A stretch of 57,510 nucleotides of DNA from Nitrospiraceae bacterium (GCA_003599275.1 QZJG01000046.1:1-57510); one strand, 5' to 3'; shown: positions 25,747 to 34,638, counted from the stretch's first letter. Made by a program: numbers and translations. The notes: generated by a model not told the origin, from the letters alone.

Positions 25747-25998
25747 ATGTCGGAAAGTAAAGTCAGAAAAAAGCCCATAGGCAAGATGCTTTTCATGGGC
25801 GTAATCTCAACAGCGCTTTATGCAGCTCTGCTTATGAAACAGGATTTTTTAAATGAGGTTTTCGGAAAAGGCGGGGTATACGCCTTCCTGCCGATAATTA
25901 CGGCGTTTGTATTCTCATTCATTCACGGCTCATTCACCGGTGACTTCTGGACCGTAATGGGCATAGAGGCCGCCAAAAAGAAAAAGGAGGTAAAGTAA
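25747..25998 (+). CDS. Cassette A: small two-helix membrane protein
   Basis: This is an 83-residue protein with two hydrophobic segments (MLFMGVISTALYAALLM and YAFLPIITAFVFSFIHGSF) and charged ends (KKPIGK and a C-terminal run of lysines). GGAGG precedes the ATG. It ends two bases before the TauE/SafE gene and is probably an accessory subunit of that exporter; this is inference from position only. I do not recognise a named family. Confidence 0.72.
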   Translation: MSESKVRKKPIGKMLFMGVISTALYAALLMKQDFLNEVFGKGGVYAFLPIITAFVFSFIHGSFTGDFWTVMGIEAAKKKKEVK

Positions 25999-25999
25999 C

Positions 26000-27085
26000 A
26001 TGCACGATATAGCTCAGGCGGCATCAAATTTTATAAATCTCGATACTATAAATATCGTTTATCTTTTCCTTGTCGGTTTTGTGGGTGGACTCGTAAGCGG
26101 ATTCATAGGTTCAGGTGGCGCGTTTGTGCTTACTCCTGCCATGATGAGCATGGGGGTCCCCGGTCTTGTAGCAGTGGCAAGTAACATGTGCCACAAGTTT
26201 CCTAAAGCCCTTATCGGTTCCATTAAACGCGCAAAATACGGACAGGTTGACGTTAAGTTAGGCATAGTCCTCGGCATCTCTGCGGAGGCCGGCGTCCTTT
26301 ACGGCGCGCATATCCAGGAAGGCATCAAGAAGTCATTCGGAGAAGCAGGTTCTAATCTTTATGTGAGCGCGGCGTTTGTTGTGATACTCGCAATTGTTGG
26401 AGGCTTTGTTCTGCTCGATGCCTGGAAGACCAAAAAGTCCGGAAATACAAACGCGGAAGAAAAGGTCACCAAACTTGCCCGCTGGGTGCAGTCCGTCAAC
26501 ATTCCGGGCACAATGGTATATTTCAAAAGCCTGAACGCGAAGGTCTCTGTCCTGTTCACCATTCCCCTGGGTTTTGCGACAGGCATGCTGGCAGCTACGA
26601 TTGCTGTAGGCGGGTTTGTCGGCGTTCCTTCGATGATTTACGTGCTCGGCGCTCCAAGTCTTATGGCTTCCGCGACTGAGCTGGTCATCGCCTTTGTAAT
26701 GGGATTAGGCGGGTCCTTTAAATTTGCCATGAGCGGCCTGGTGGATATCCGGCTTGCGATGATCATTCTTGCAGGCTCTCTCTTCGGGATACAGTTGGGC
26801 GCGATAGGAACAACTTACGTAAAACCGTACATGATTAAAATGGTCATGGGTGTTATCATGGTCATCGTGCTCTTCAGCCGCGGCCTGATGGTCCCGGTAT
26901 ATATGTCACAATTAGGATTAATTCAGGAAATCAGCGAAAGCTCGGCAAAGCTGATGAAGGGTGTGAGTTTTGGCATAATGATATTCGCGCTGGCTCTTGG
27001 GGCGTTTATTGTGCTTAAGGCAATGTGGCAGGGACGCAGGGAGCAGCGGCTTGCCGCACAGGAAGCTTTTGAACATGTTAAGTAG
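26000..27085 (+). CDS. Cassette A: TauE/SafE-family membrane exporter
   Basis: This is a 361-residue permease with about eight hydrophobic segments and the duplicated TauE/SafE (formerly DUF81) repeat: GGLVSGFIGSGGAFVLTPAMM in the first half and GMLAATIAVGGFVGVPSMIYVLG in the second. The family exports sulfite, sulfoacetate and related anions in some bacteria; the substrate here is not known. A cytoplasmic loop of about 60 residues separates the halves. It is co-transcribed with the 83-residue protein and a tandem Usp. Confidence 0.88.
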   Translation: MHDIAQAASNFINLDTINIVYLFLVGFVGGLVSGFIGSGGAFVLTPAMMSMGVPGLVAVASNMCHKFPKALIGSIKRAKYGQVDVKLGIVLGISAEAGVLYGAHIQEGIKKSFGEAGSNLYVSAAFVVILAIVGGFVLLDAWKTKKSGNTNAEEKVTKLARWVQSVNIPGTMVYFKSLNAKVSVLFTIPLGFATGMLAATIAVGGFVGVPSMIYVLGAPSLMASATELVIAFVMGLGGSFKFAMSGLVDIRLAMIILAGSLFGIQLGAIGTTYVKPYMIKMVMGVIMVIVLFSRGLMVPVYMSQLGLIQEISESSAKLMKGVSFGIMIFALALGAFIVLKAMWQGRREQRLAAQEAFEHVK

Positions 27086-27135
27086 TTAACTCCCTCCCCC
27101 GTCAATGGGGAGGGAATACGAAGGCAGGTATAATA

Positions 27136-27990
27136 ATGGGTATGTACAGGAAAATACTCGTTGCTTTTGACGGTTCGGACTCAGGCGTGAATGCCCTCAT
27201 GCAGGCATTCACGCTTGCGAACGACGAGAAGTGCTGGATAACGGTGGCTAATGTCGTGCCCTCTTATGAAGGCGATCTGGACCTTACGGGAGTGAATGAC
27301 ATACACAAAACTCTGAGACACACCGGAGAAGAAATCCTGTCCAGGGCAAAGGGAATCGCGGAAAAAGAACGGGTGCTCATAAAAACCGTGCTCGAAGAAG
27401 GTGTCCCGTATGAAAAATTAGCAGAGATCGCTGAAGCGGATAACTGCGGCATCATCGTCATGGGAAGACGCGGCAAGTCCCGCATTGAGAAGGCTTTTAT
27501 CGGAAGCGTAACGGCACGCGTTATAGGACAGAGTGCAAGAGACGTCCTGGTCGTGCCTGAACATGCGGCAATCGGATGGAAGAACATCCTCTTTGCTACG
27601 GACGGCTCGGTATGCAGCAAAGCTGCTGCGGACAAGGCCGTAGAATTTTCGAAGGCATACGGCGCTGATCTCAAGGTCATATCGGTTGTAGATGTGCCTT
27701 CCGAGTTCTACGCAGAAGCGCCGAAGGCCGTTGAAGACCTCACGAGAAAGGCCAAAGGGTTTGTTGCTGATGTAAGAAAAGCGTCGGAATCGTCCGGCAT
27801 CAAGACCTCGACCTTTGTCGGAGAAGGCGAGGCATATCAGGTAATAACCGATTTTGCAAAAAATGAGAAGGCCGACGTCATTATCCTCGGAAGTCACGGA
27901 CGCACAGGTCTCAAAAGACTTCTCATGGGGAGCGTTACCGAGAAGGTCATCGGTTATGCCCCCTGTCCCGTGCTGATTGCAAAGTCGTAA
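27136..27990 (+). CDS. Cassette A: tandem universal stress protein
   Basis: Two Usp domains are joined in 284 residues. Both keep the ATP-binding pattern G-2x-G-9x-G(S): GRRGKSRIEKAFIGSVT in the first and GSHGRTGLKRLLMGSVT in the second. The first domain carries the local feature NDEKCWITVANVVPSYEGDL, shared with the Usp proteins at 34651 and 46927. It is the last gene of cassette A. The heptad repeat 27991-28070 follows directly. Confidence 0.92.
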   Translation: MGMYRKILVAFDGSDSGVNALMQAFTLANDEKCWITVANVVPSYEGDLDLTGVNDIHKTLRHTGEEILSRAKGIAEKERVLIKTVLEEGVPYEKLAEIAEADNCGIIVMGRRGKSRIEKAFIGSVTARVIGQSARDVLVVPEHAAIGWKNILFATDGSVCSKAAADKAVEFSKAYGADLKVISVVDVPSEFYAEAPKAVEDLTRKAKGFVADVRKASESSGIKTSTFVGEGEAYQVITDFAKNEKADVIILGSHGRTGLKRLLMGSVTEKVIGYAPCPVLIAKS

Positions 27991-28070
27991 CAGTCAGTAG
28001 CAAGTAGTTAGTAGTTGGTAGCTAAGGGACATGTTCCCCCTCCCCTTAACTACTTGCTGCTAACTACTAT
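27991..28070. repeat. Inverted AGTAGTT-type repeat, copy 3
   Basis: CAGTCAGTAGCAAGTAGTTA and the distal CTTAACTACTTGCTGCTAAC form a hairpin starting at the base after the Usp stop. Same family as 10893-10970 and 24611-24681. Confidence 0.65.
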
Positions 28071-28122
28071 TTCTCAGTCGCGGACTACCCGTTTTCATCT
28101 ATTGGTGATATTATAGCTCACT

Positions 28123-29694
28123 ATGTCGCTCAAGAAAAAAATAATCCTCGGCTTTCTCACAAGCTCCGTAATCATTGCGGTCCTTGTCGTCTTTGGGTTT
28201 ATTAGCTTTATTGAAATCAGAAAGGAGATCCGCTACCTTGAGTTATCGGACAATTTAAGGGGCAAGTCCCTGCAGCTCCGGAGGCATGAGAAGAACTTTT
28301 TCCTCTACGGCGAGCTTGAAGAAGTCGAAAACGTCCACACGTATTTAAGGGACTTGAAGACCCTCATGGAGCAGAGCAGGCGCACATATAAAAACGATGA
28401 ATTAGCTGCACTCGAAAAGAAAACAGTTGAATATGAGCAGAAGTTTTTCCGCATTGAAAAAATCTTCACCGAGGTCCGGGCAGAGCTTGATCAAATCGAA
28501 CCGTTGAATTCAAAATATGCAGTCCTCTTCCGCCTCGTCGAATCGACATTTCTTGAGCGGCCACTCGTGAATGCAGAGCTTTTGCAGAAAACCTTCTCCC
28601 TGCGTGAAGGAGACCCTGTAATACAATGCCTGCAGGAGTTGCATATATTGACGGCTGCGCTGAGGAAAGACGGTGAGGAGGTCCTGACAATTTCCAGAGA
28701 GCTGGACAAATCGGCAAGGGAAAATGCGGAAAGGTTTATAAGCCTGTCACAAACGACCGCGCTGATATTGCTGCCCCTCTTCTTCGGCATCGGACTGCTC
28801 GCGCTCTTCGTTATCAGTCATGGCATTGTAAAACGTCTGAAGATTTTGTCGGATGCGATAGAAAGGACAGGGAAAGGGGATTTCTCGATGCTGTCCGTGC
28901 CGGAAAAACAGGACGAGGTAGGGGTGCTGATAGGGGCATTTAACAGGATGGAGACCGATCTGGTCGCAAGGGACAGGGAACTCACAAAAAAGAATGAGGA
29001 ATTGCATCAGAGCAGAAAACTCGCCTCCATCGGAACTCTTGCATCAGGGGTCGCACATGAGCTCAATAATCCGCTGAACAATATTTATACTACCGCTCAG
29101 AGGCTCATCAAAAAACCCGGCGAATGTCCGCCGTCCGTTATGAAAGGTCTTGACGATATCTTCAGCCAGGCGATGAGGGTCAAAAAAATTGTCGGCGACC
29201 TCCTTGAGTTTGCAAGAGGAAGAGATCCGCAGCTCAGGGAGACGGAATTGAGGGCTCTTGTCGCAAAGGCATATCAGTTTGTCGGCGCTTCTTCAGATAC
29301 CGGAAATATTCAATTTTCCATTGAGAGTAACGTGGACAGCGTTTCAATTCCCGTTGATACGGAACAGATGGAACAGGTCTTTATCAATCTTTTTAACAAT
29401 GCAGTTGAAGCAATGTCAGGAAGAGGCAATATAAATGTTGAGATAGAGTCTTCCGGCGACTTGGTGAAAATACTGGTGACCGATACAGGGCAAGGCATCT
29501 CCCGTGAAAATGCCGAAAAAATATTTGAACCCTTCTTTACTACTAAAGACAAGGGTACCGGGCTGGGACTTGCCATCGTTTTCAATATAATTCAGAAACA
29601 CAATGGTCATATAAACGTACAGAGTGAAGAAAGAAAAGGGACCACGTTTACCATTACGTTGCCGTACAGGCAAACAGGTCCCGAGAAGCACTAA
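28123..29694 (+). CDS. Cassette B: membrane sensor histidine kinase
   Basis: This is a 523-residue kinase: helix 1 (IILGFLTSSVIIAVLVVFGF), a periplasmic helical domain with the motif LQLRRHEKNFFLYGELEE, helix 2 (ALILLPLFFGIGLLALFVIS), HAMP, HisKA (GTLASGVAHELNNPLNNIYT) and HATPase (NLFNNAVEAM, DTGQGI, TGLGLAIV). It is a diverged paralogue of the kinase at 21596, with only one clear R-x-E-K-N motif in the sensor. It is followed by its likely partner regulator at 29813. Confidence 0.92.
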   Translation: MSLKKKIILGFLTSSVIIAVLVVFGFISFIEIRKEIRYLELSDNLRGKSLQLRRHEKNFFLYGELEEVENVHTYLRDLKTLMEQSRRTYKNDELAALEKKTVEYEQKFFRIEKIFTEVRAELDQIEPLNSKYAVLFRLVESTFLERPLVNAELLQKTFSLREGDPVIQCLQELHILTAALRKDGEEVLTISRELDKSARENAERFISLSQTTALILLPLFFGIGLLALFVISHGIVKRLKILSDAIERTGKGDFSMLSVPEKQDEVGVLIGAFNRMETDLVARDRELTKKNEELHQSRKLASIGTLASGVAHELNNPLNNIYTTAQRLIKKPGECPPSVMKGLDDIFSQAMRVKKIVGDLLEFARGRDPQLRETELRALVAKAYQFVGASSDTGNIQFSIESNVDSVSIPVDTEQMEQVFINLFNNAVEAMSGRGNINVEIESSGDLVKILVTDTGQGISRENAEKIFEPFFTTKDKGTGLGLAIVFNIIQKHNGHINVQSEERKGTTFTITLPYRQTGPEKH

Positions 29695-29697
29695 GGC

Positions 29698-29765
29698 GTC
29701 ATTCCCGCGAAGGCGGGCCCCATATGCAAAAGAATAGATTCCCGCTTAAAAACTGCGGGAATGAC
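29698..29765. repeat. GTCATTCCCGCG-type dispersed palindrome
   Basis: GTCATTCCCGCGAAGGCGGG at the left and AACTGCGGGAATGAC at the right are inverted ends of a common bacterial intergenic palindrome. It fills the gap between kinase and regulator of cassette B, which overlap in cassette A. Confidence 0.65.
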
Positions 29766-29812
29766 AAACCAGGGGCAAACCCTGTTATGTTATAGAAGAA
29801 AGGTCCTATTTT

Positions 29813-31144
29813 ATGAGCTTTAAAATACTTGTTGCAGAAGACGAAGAAATAACATTGAACAATATCACCGATACGCTTCGTGAAGAGGGCTATGAAGTCA
29901 CTGCCGCGAGAGACGGACGCGGGGCGATGGATAAAGCCGAAAGCGGCCATTTTGACGTGCTCATCACCGACATAAAAATGCCTTATGTCAACGGGCTCGA
30001 CCTTCTTGAAAAAGTAAAAGAAAAAGACCCCGAGATCGAGGCAATAATAATCACCGGCTTTGGAAGTATCGGCTCGGCTGTGGAGGCCATGAAAAAAGGG
30101 GCGTATGACTATATTACAAAACCTTTCGACCTGGATGAGCTGTCTCTGCGCGTGAAAAAAATTTATGAACAGAAGACCCTCAGGAAAGAGAATATCGCGT
30201 TAAAGACATTTTTCGGGATGAACAGGGAAGCCCCCGTCATTGCTAAAAGCGAGCGCATGAAGAAAATATTAACGGTTATCGACGGGATGAAGGGTTCGGA
30301 CTGCAGCGTACTTCTCACCGGAGAAAGCGGCGTCGGTAAGAACCTTATAGCCAAAATTATTTATGCTACGAGCATGAGGAAGGACAAGCCTTTCATTTCA
30401 ATAAACTGCGCGACCCTTACCGAGGAGCTCCTTTCCAGTGAATTGTTCGGACACGAAAAAGGCGCGTTCACTGGCGCGATCACGACAAAACACGGACTCG
30501 TAGAAATAGCGGACACCGGCACCCTGTTTCTTGACGAGATATCCGAGCTGTCTCCAAGTCTGCAGGCAAAGCTGCTGAAAGTCGTCGAGGAAGGAGAATT
30601 CTTCCGCGTCGGAGGAACAAGACCGTTGAATGTGGATGTAAGATTCGTTGCAGCAACCAACCAGGACGTAAAACGTCTGATCTCCGATGGCAGGTTCAGG
30701 GAAGATCTGTATTACAGGCTGAATGTCATGGAGATAAACATTCCGCCGCTGAGAGAGCGGACCGAAGATATAAGACCCCTGAGTTTGTATTTTCTGCAGA
30801 AGCACCTGCCGAAGTCCGGTAAGAAAATAAAGGGGTTTTCAGACGAGGCGATGGATATTCTCATGAATTACAGTTTCCCCGGCAATGTCAGGGAGCTTGA
30901 AAATATCATTGAAAGGGCGATCATCCTTGAAAAGACTTCCCTGATAATTCCTGAAAGCATACCTCAGAGCATCCGTCTGCTGCAAATAGAGACCATAGAT
31001 CCCGATAAACTTAAGACCATCGATGAATTAATCAAAGACTACGCTGAAAAAGTCCTGAAGATGTTCGGAGGTAACAGGACCAGGGCAGCGGAGGTATTGG
31101 GCATATCGAGGACGAGTTTGTGGAAGATTATGAAGGAAGAATAG
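29813..31144 (+). CDS. Cassette B: sigma54-dependent response regulator
   Basis: This is a 443-residue activator: receiver (ILVAEDEEITLNNITD, Asp in DVLITDIKMPYVNG), AAA+ (GESGVGKNLIAKI, GAFTGA, FLDEISELSP) and Fis-type HTH (NRTRAAEVLGISRTSLWKIM). It is very similar to the regulator at 23286, including the C-terminal linker (IDELIKDYAEKVL compared with IDEINKEYAEKIL). A sigma54-like promoter with canonical spacing lies about 190 bases beyond its stop. Confidence 0.93.
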   Translation: MSFKILVAEDEEITLNNITDTLREEGYEVTAARDGRGAMDKAESGHFDVLITDIKMPYVNGLDLLEKVKEKDPEIEAIIITGFGSIGSAVEAMKKGAYDYITKPFDLDELSLRVKKIYEQKTLRKENIALKTFFGMNREAPVIAKSERMKKILTVIDGMKGSDCSVLLTGESGVGKNLIAKIIYATSMRKDKPFISINCATLTEELLSSELFGHEKGAFTGAITTKHGLVEIADTGTLFLDEISELSPSLQAKLLKVVEEGEFFRVGGTRPLNVDVRFVAATNQDVKRLISDGRFREDLYYRLNVMEINIPPLRERTEDIRPLSLYFLQKHLPKSGKKIKGFSDEAMDILMNYSFPGNVRELENIIERAIILEKTSLIIPESIPQSIRLLQIETIDPDKLKTIDELIKDYAEKVLKMFGGNRTRAAEVLGISRTSLWKIMKEE

Positions 31145-31336
31145 CGTTAACACTGTCCATATTCTAAACACCGCACAAATCCTCTCATTCCGTTCAGGCA
31201 ATCTCTTTCCAAATCAATAGATTATCATTATTTTATCCTGAAGAATTCCATCAACACCCCTTCTTCACGCCGTTCATATTTTTAACGCATTTTTAATCCC
31301 TCCCAATTTATCGTTTATTTTCAATTAAGTTGATGT

Positions 31337-31352
31337 TGGCATGCTTCATGCT
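31337..31352 (+). promoter_or_regulatory. Sigma54 promoter of cassette B
   Basis: TGGCATG-CTTC-ATGCT has GG at 31338-31339 and GC at 31350-31351, exactly ten bases apart. Transcription would start near 31362, just before the FAEAGE-Usp ATG at 31374. TTCAG/CTGAA half-sites occur in the 150 bases upstream, but such short motifs could be chance. Confidence 0.6.
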
Positions 31353-31373
31353 CTTCTTTAAATGTAATTCGGG

Positions 31374-31862
31374 ATGTTCAATATGAAAAAACAGATACTG
31401 CTTGTCACTTATCTGAATGAAGATTTTGATGAAGGTTTGTCATATGCAATTGATCTTGCAAAGGCAATGAATGAGGACTTGACCATACTACTTGCTCATA
31501 AAAATAAATTGCTTCAGAGGGTTGAAGAGATAATGTCGGCAATTACCTTTGCCGAGGCCGGTGAATCTGAAACCGCGAGAGAGGTCCTCTCCGCCGGTCC
31601 TGACAGCGGTTCCCGATCAAAGTTGAATGCCCTGATTGAAAAGTGCCATAACGCAGGGGTCGCTGCGAAGGTATATACGGTAGCGCTGGATGCGGGTCCC
31701 GCGATAAAAGATTTCCTCAGCCAGAAGAATTCTGTCGACATGGTCCTGTTGGGACCGAGTGTAACGGAGAACGGCAATATTTCGTCAGGCGAATTACAGA
31801 AGATCGTAAGGACGGTTTCACGGCCGATTGTAACAATGGCAAAGCAGTGTTCCGCTGCATAA
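31374..31862 (+). CDS. Cassette B: Usp-like protein with inserted FAEAGE module
   Basis: This is a 162-residue paralogue of the protein at 24895. The Usp-like frame (KKQILLVTYLN ... LTILLAHKNK ... VDMVLLGPSV ... RPIVTMAKQ) encloses the module VEEIMSAITFAEAGESETAR (Phe at about residue 59). The ATP-binding glycine motif is absent. The start is ATG at 31374 or 31383. It is the first gene after the sigma54 promoter. Function unknown. Confidence 0.8.
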   Translation: MFNMKKQILLVTYLNEDFDEGLSYAIDLAKAMNEDLTILLAHKNKLLQRVEEIMSAITFAEAGESETAREVLSAGPDSGSRSKLNALIEKCHNAGVAAKVYTVALDAGPAIKDFLSQKNSVDMVLLGPSVTENGNISSGELQKIVRTVSRPIVTMAKQCSAA

Positions 31863-31880
31863 GTTTACCTTTTTACAAAA

Positions 31881-31955
31881 TCTCCCCTCGCCCCTCTTTG
31901 GCAAAGAGGGGTTAAACAGTCCCCCTTTGAAAAAGGGGGATTAAAGGGGGATTTT
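31881..31955. repeat. Paired CCCCTCTTTG / CCCCCTTTGA hairpins
   Basis: CCCCTCTTTGGCAAAGAGGGG and CCCCCTTTGAAAAAGGGGG-type palindromes (each a short stem with a small loop) lie back to back between the FAEAGE-Usp and TauE/SafE genes of cassette B. They could act as attenuating or mRNA-processing hairpins. Confidence 0.6.
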
Positions 31956-31993
31956 GAATAAAAAGAGCGAAATCATACAAGGAGAGAATCACG

Positions 31994-32929
31994 ATGGATT
32001 TTATGTATCTTTATTTACCTGTAGCATTGACAAGTATTAATATCCTGGTCCCGGTGGGATTGGGCCTTGCAGTCGGATTGTTGTCCGGCCTGTTCGGTGT
32101 GGGGGGCGGGTTCCTGATGACGCCGCTTTTAATAATGTTCGGCATACCTTCTACAGTAGCGGCGGCCACGGACTCCAACCAGATAGTTGCGGCTTCCACG
32201 TCAGGGACATACGCCCACTGGAAGGTAGGCAATGTGGATTTCAAGATGGGGCTTTATCTCCTCATCGGGGGTTTTATCGGGGGACTTTTCGGTGTACAGG
32301 CGATCAAGATACTCAAGGCAACGGGCAATGCAGATTTTGTAATAAAGATGACCTATGTGATCATGTTAGGAGTCGTGGGGACGTATATGTTCATCGAGAG
32401 TCTGAACAGCATGAAGAAGTCGAAAAATCAGAGTCAGGAGTCAGTAGTCAGGAGTCAGGAATCAGGTATGACAAAGTTTCTCAAGTCGCTTCCCTTTCAG
32501 ACGCATTTTGAAAAATCGGGGGTAACGCATTCCACCCTGCTACCGATAATCTTCGGCGGCTTTGTAGGAGTGCTCGCGGCAATCATGGGCGTAGGCGGCG
32601 GGTTTTTGATGGTACCTGTCATGGTTTACATCCTGAGGATGCCGATGCACGTGGTGGTGGGCACGAGCCTTTTCCAGATATTGTTTAACTGCATAGAAGT
32701 CACATTTCTTCAGGCATACACAAACCACAACGTGGATTTCATACTCGCTGTCCTGCTGTTGTTAGGTTCAACAGTCGGCGCGCAAGTAGGGGCAGTTTTC
32801 GGAAGAAAGCTCAAGGGCGAACAGCTCAAGATAATCCTCGCAGTCATCGTGCTCGTCGTGACTGCTGAAATCGTATTGGAACTTACATTGACGCCGTCGC
32901 TGCTTATAGCACAGGGAGGAGGACACTGA
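31994..32929 (+). CDS. Cassette B: TauE/SafE-family membrane exporter
   Basis: This is a 311-residue permease with the duplicated motif: GLLSGLFGVGGGFLMTPLLIM and GVLAAIMGVGGGFLMVPVMV. ATDSNQIVAAS and GTSLFQILFNCIEVTF are further family positions. It is closer to classical TauE/SafE than the cassette A protein. The cytoplasmic loop between halves contains NQSQESVVRSQESG, encoded by AGTCAGGAGTC repeat DNA inserted in frame. It overlaps the next gene by one base. Confidence 0.92.
   Translation: MDFMYLYLPVALTSINILVPVGLGLAVGLLSGLFGVGGGFLMTPLLIMFGIPSTVAAATDSNQIVAASTSGTYAHWKVGNVDFKMGLYLLIGGFIGGLFGVQAIKILKATGNADFVIKMTYVIMLGVVGTYMFIESLNSMKKSKNQSQESVVRSQESGMTKFLKSLPFQTHFEKSGVTHSTLLPIIFGGFVGVLAAIMGVGGGFLMVPVMVYILRMPMHVVVGTSLFQILFNCIEVTFLQAYTNHNVDFILAVLLLLGSTVGAQVGAVFGRKLKGEQLKIILAVIVLVVTAEIVLELTLTPSLLIAQGGGH
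32429..32466. repeat. AGTCAGG heptad repeat within a coding sequence
   Basis: Units of the form GAGTCAGGAGTCAGTAGTC are inserted in frame in the central loop of the TauE/SafE gene and encode roughly 13 residues. Similar heptads occur at 32937-32967, 36504-36520 and, on the other strand, 49919-49940. Confidence 0.65.
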
Positions 32930-33741
32930 TGAAAAAAGTCAGAAGTCGGAAGTCAGAAGTCAGAAGTTTAACAAACATATTGGTAATGACTTTACTTTTT
33001 CTGTTTGGATTGACATTGTCAGCAACGAAAGCATCAGCGGACCTTACGATAAAGGCAAACCATGACCATATAAAAGTAGACTTCTTTTATCACGGAAGTT
33101 CGGTAAGCGTTGCCGGCGATGCCGATTCAGGCACTGACCTTATTATAAAGATAGCTTCTCCCGACGGGCACGAGGTCCTGAAGCAGAAAGGGAAGGTCGG
33201 GGGGCTCTTATGGATGAATACGGGGACGCTGAATTTCGAACAGACGCCGGACCTTTATTCAATCCACAGCACAAAGAAGATTGAAGATATCCTGGGGCCG
33301 GAAGAAACGGACAAGTATGTGATCGGTTATCCGGCTTTAAGCAGGCATATTCGGATATCGCCTGCCCTGGGTGAAGAAGAAAAAGAAAAGTGGTTCGGGG
33401 AGTTTGTGAAATACAAGGAATCTTCAAATCTCTATACAGCTTCTTCGGGAAAAATAATGACTACCGTCAAAGACGGAAAACAGACTTACTATATCATGAC
33501 GCAGTGGCCTTATCAGGCCCCTCCGGGTGATTATCTCGTTACCGTGTACGCAGTAAAAGATAAACAGGTCATTGAAAAAGCAGAAACAAATGTGTCGGTT
33601 GAACAGGTCGGGACCATAAAGGCGCTTGCCGGGATGGCAAAAAACAGGGCCGCCTTATACGGCGTTATATCCATAATCGCGGCACTGGCTGCCGGTTTCG
33701 GCGTCGGCCTGATTTTCAGAAAAGGCGGAGGGGCGCATTAA
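32929..33741 (+). CDS. Cassette B: Alph_Pro_TM-like exported membrane protein
   Basis: This is a 270-residue protein: signal peptide (TNILVMTLLFLFGLTLSATKASA) preceded by a repeat-encoded n-region (SRKSEVRS), a periplasmic beta-rich domain with GLLWMNTGTLNFEQTPDLYS, and one C-terminal membrane helix (GVISIIAALAAGFGVGLIF). The layout and the W-M-N-x-G motif match the putative transmembrane family TIGR02186/PF09608, often found beside TauE/SafE exporters. It is likely an accessory protein of the exporter upstream. Start codon overlaps the exporter stop. Confidence 0.78.
   Translation: MKKVRSRKSEVRSLTNILVMTLLFLFGLTLSATKASADLTIKANHDHIKVDFFYHGSSVSVAGDADSGTDLIIKIASPDGHEVLKQKGKVGGLLWMNTGTLNFEQTPDLYSIHSTKKIEDILGPEETDKYVIGYPALSRHIRISPALGEEEKEKWFGEFVKYKESSNLYTASSGKIMTTVKDGKQTYYIMTQWPYQAPPGDYLVTVYAVKDKQVIEKAETNVSVEQVGTIKALAGMAKNRAALYGVISIIAALAAGFGVGLIFRKGGGAH
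32937..32967. repeat. AGTCAGA heptad repeat within a signal peptide n-region
   Basis: AGTCAGAAGTCGGAAGTCAG-type units start eight bases after the ATG of the Alph_Pro_TM-like gene and encode RSRKSEVRS. They extend the positive n-region of the signal peptide without breaking the frame. Confidence 0.65.
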
Positions 33742-33743
33742 TC

Positions 33744-34604
33744 ATGTATAAAACGATATTGGTTGGATTCGATGACTCACAGTACAGCAAGTCGGCCCTT
33801 GTCGAGGCGGCAAACCTGATAAAGAGGCACGGAGGAAAACTTGTCCTCGTCCATGCCGTATATTTTGATACCGAGGAATTCGGGATTGCCCCGGAACAGT
33901 TGGAAAAACGCTTTAAGGTCGGAGAAAAGGCGTGTGTTCAGACAAAAGAGATGTTGACTTCAGAGTTCGGTATCGAAGTTCAGTCCCTGCTCTGCGAGGG
34001 CGATCCTCCGACTGTCATAGTTGACATTGCAAAGGAAAAGAAGGCGGACCTTATCGTGTTAGGCACCTACGGAAGGAAGGGATTGAACAGGCTGCTCATG
34101 GGAAGCGTAACATCACAGGTCATTGTAAACTCCCCTGCAGATGTTCTTGTAATAAAAAAAACCTGCACCGAATGCACGGGTGAATATAAATCCATTCTTG
34201 TCCCCTTTGACGCCTCGGTCCCCAGTCAGATAGCCCTGAACCGCGCGCTCCATCTGGCCAGGATGAACAGCGCAGAGATGACGGTGCAGTATGTAATCCC
34301 CCGTTACGAAGAGATGATCGGTTTTTTCAGGACGGAATCGATCAAAAAAAGCCTGCACGACGAGGCGCAGAAAATACTCGATACCGCAACAAGGATCGCC
34401 TCAAGGAACGGGGGGGTGCCGATAAAGACCGACATCCGGGAAGGCCAGGCGGGAGGGGAGATTGTGAAGGCGGCATCCGAAATGAAAAATGATTTGATAG
34501 TCATGGGCAGTTACGGCTATAGAGGCGTTGACAAGGCGATCATGGGAAGCACCACTGAAAGGGTCATTATGAACGCCTCCTGTCCGGTGCTGGTTGTGAA
34601 GTGA
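33744..34604 (+). CDS. Cassette B: tandem universal stress protein
   Basis: Two Usp domains in 286 residues, both with an intact nucleotide motif: GTYGRKGLNRLLMGSVT and GSYGYRGVDKAIMGSTT. The linker contains a CTEC pair (KKTCTECTGEYKS) between the domains, an uncommon feature that could bind metal or form a disulfide. It starts two bases after the Alph_Pro_TM-like gene. Confidence 0.92.
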   Translation: MYKTILVGFDDSQYSKSALVEAANLIKRHGGKLVLVHAVYFDTEEFGIAPEQLEKRFKVGEKACVQTKEMLTSEFGIEVQSLLCEGDPPTVIVDIAKEKKADLIVLGTYGRKGLNRLLMGSVTSQVIVNSPADVLVIKKTCTECTGEYKSILVPFDASVPSQIALNRALHLARMNSAEMTVQYVIPRYEEMIGFFRTESIKKSLHDEAQKILDTATRIASRNGGVPIKTDIREGQAGGEIVKAASEMKNDLIVMGSYGYRGVDKAIMGSTTERVIMNASCPVLVVK

Positions 34605-34612
34605 ATTGCAAT

Positions 34613-34638
34613 TCCCCTCTCCCCTTGAGGGAGAGGGG
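34613..34638. repeat. CCCCTCTCCCC palindrome before a Usp gene
   Basis: CCCCTCTCCCC-TTGAGG-GAGAGGGG forms a strong stem. It lies between two Usp genes, 13 bases before the next ATG, and its last bases merge with the ribosome site. Confidence 0.55.
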
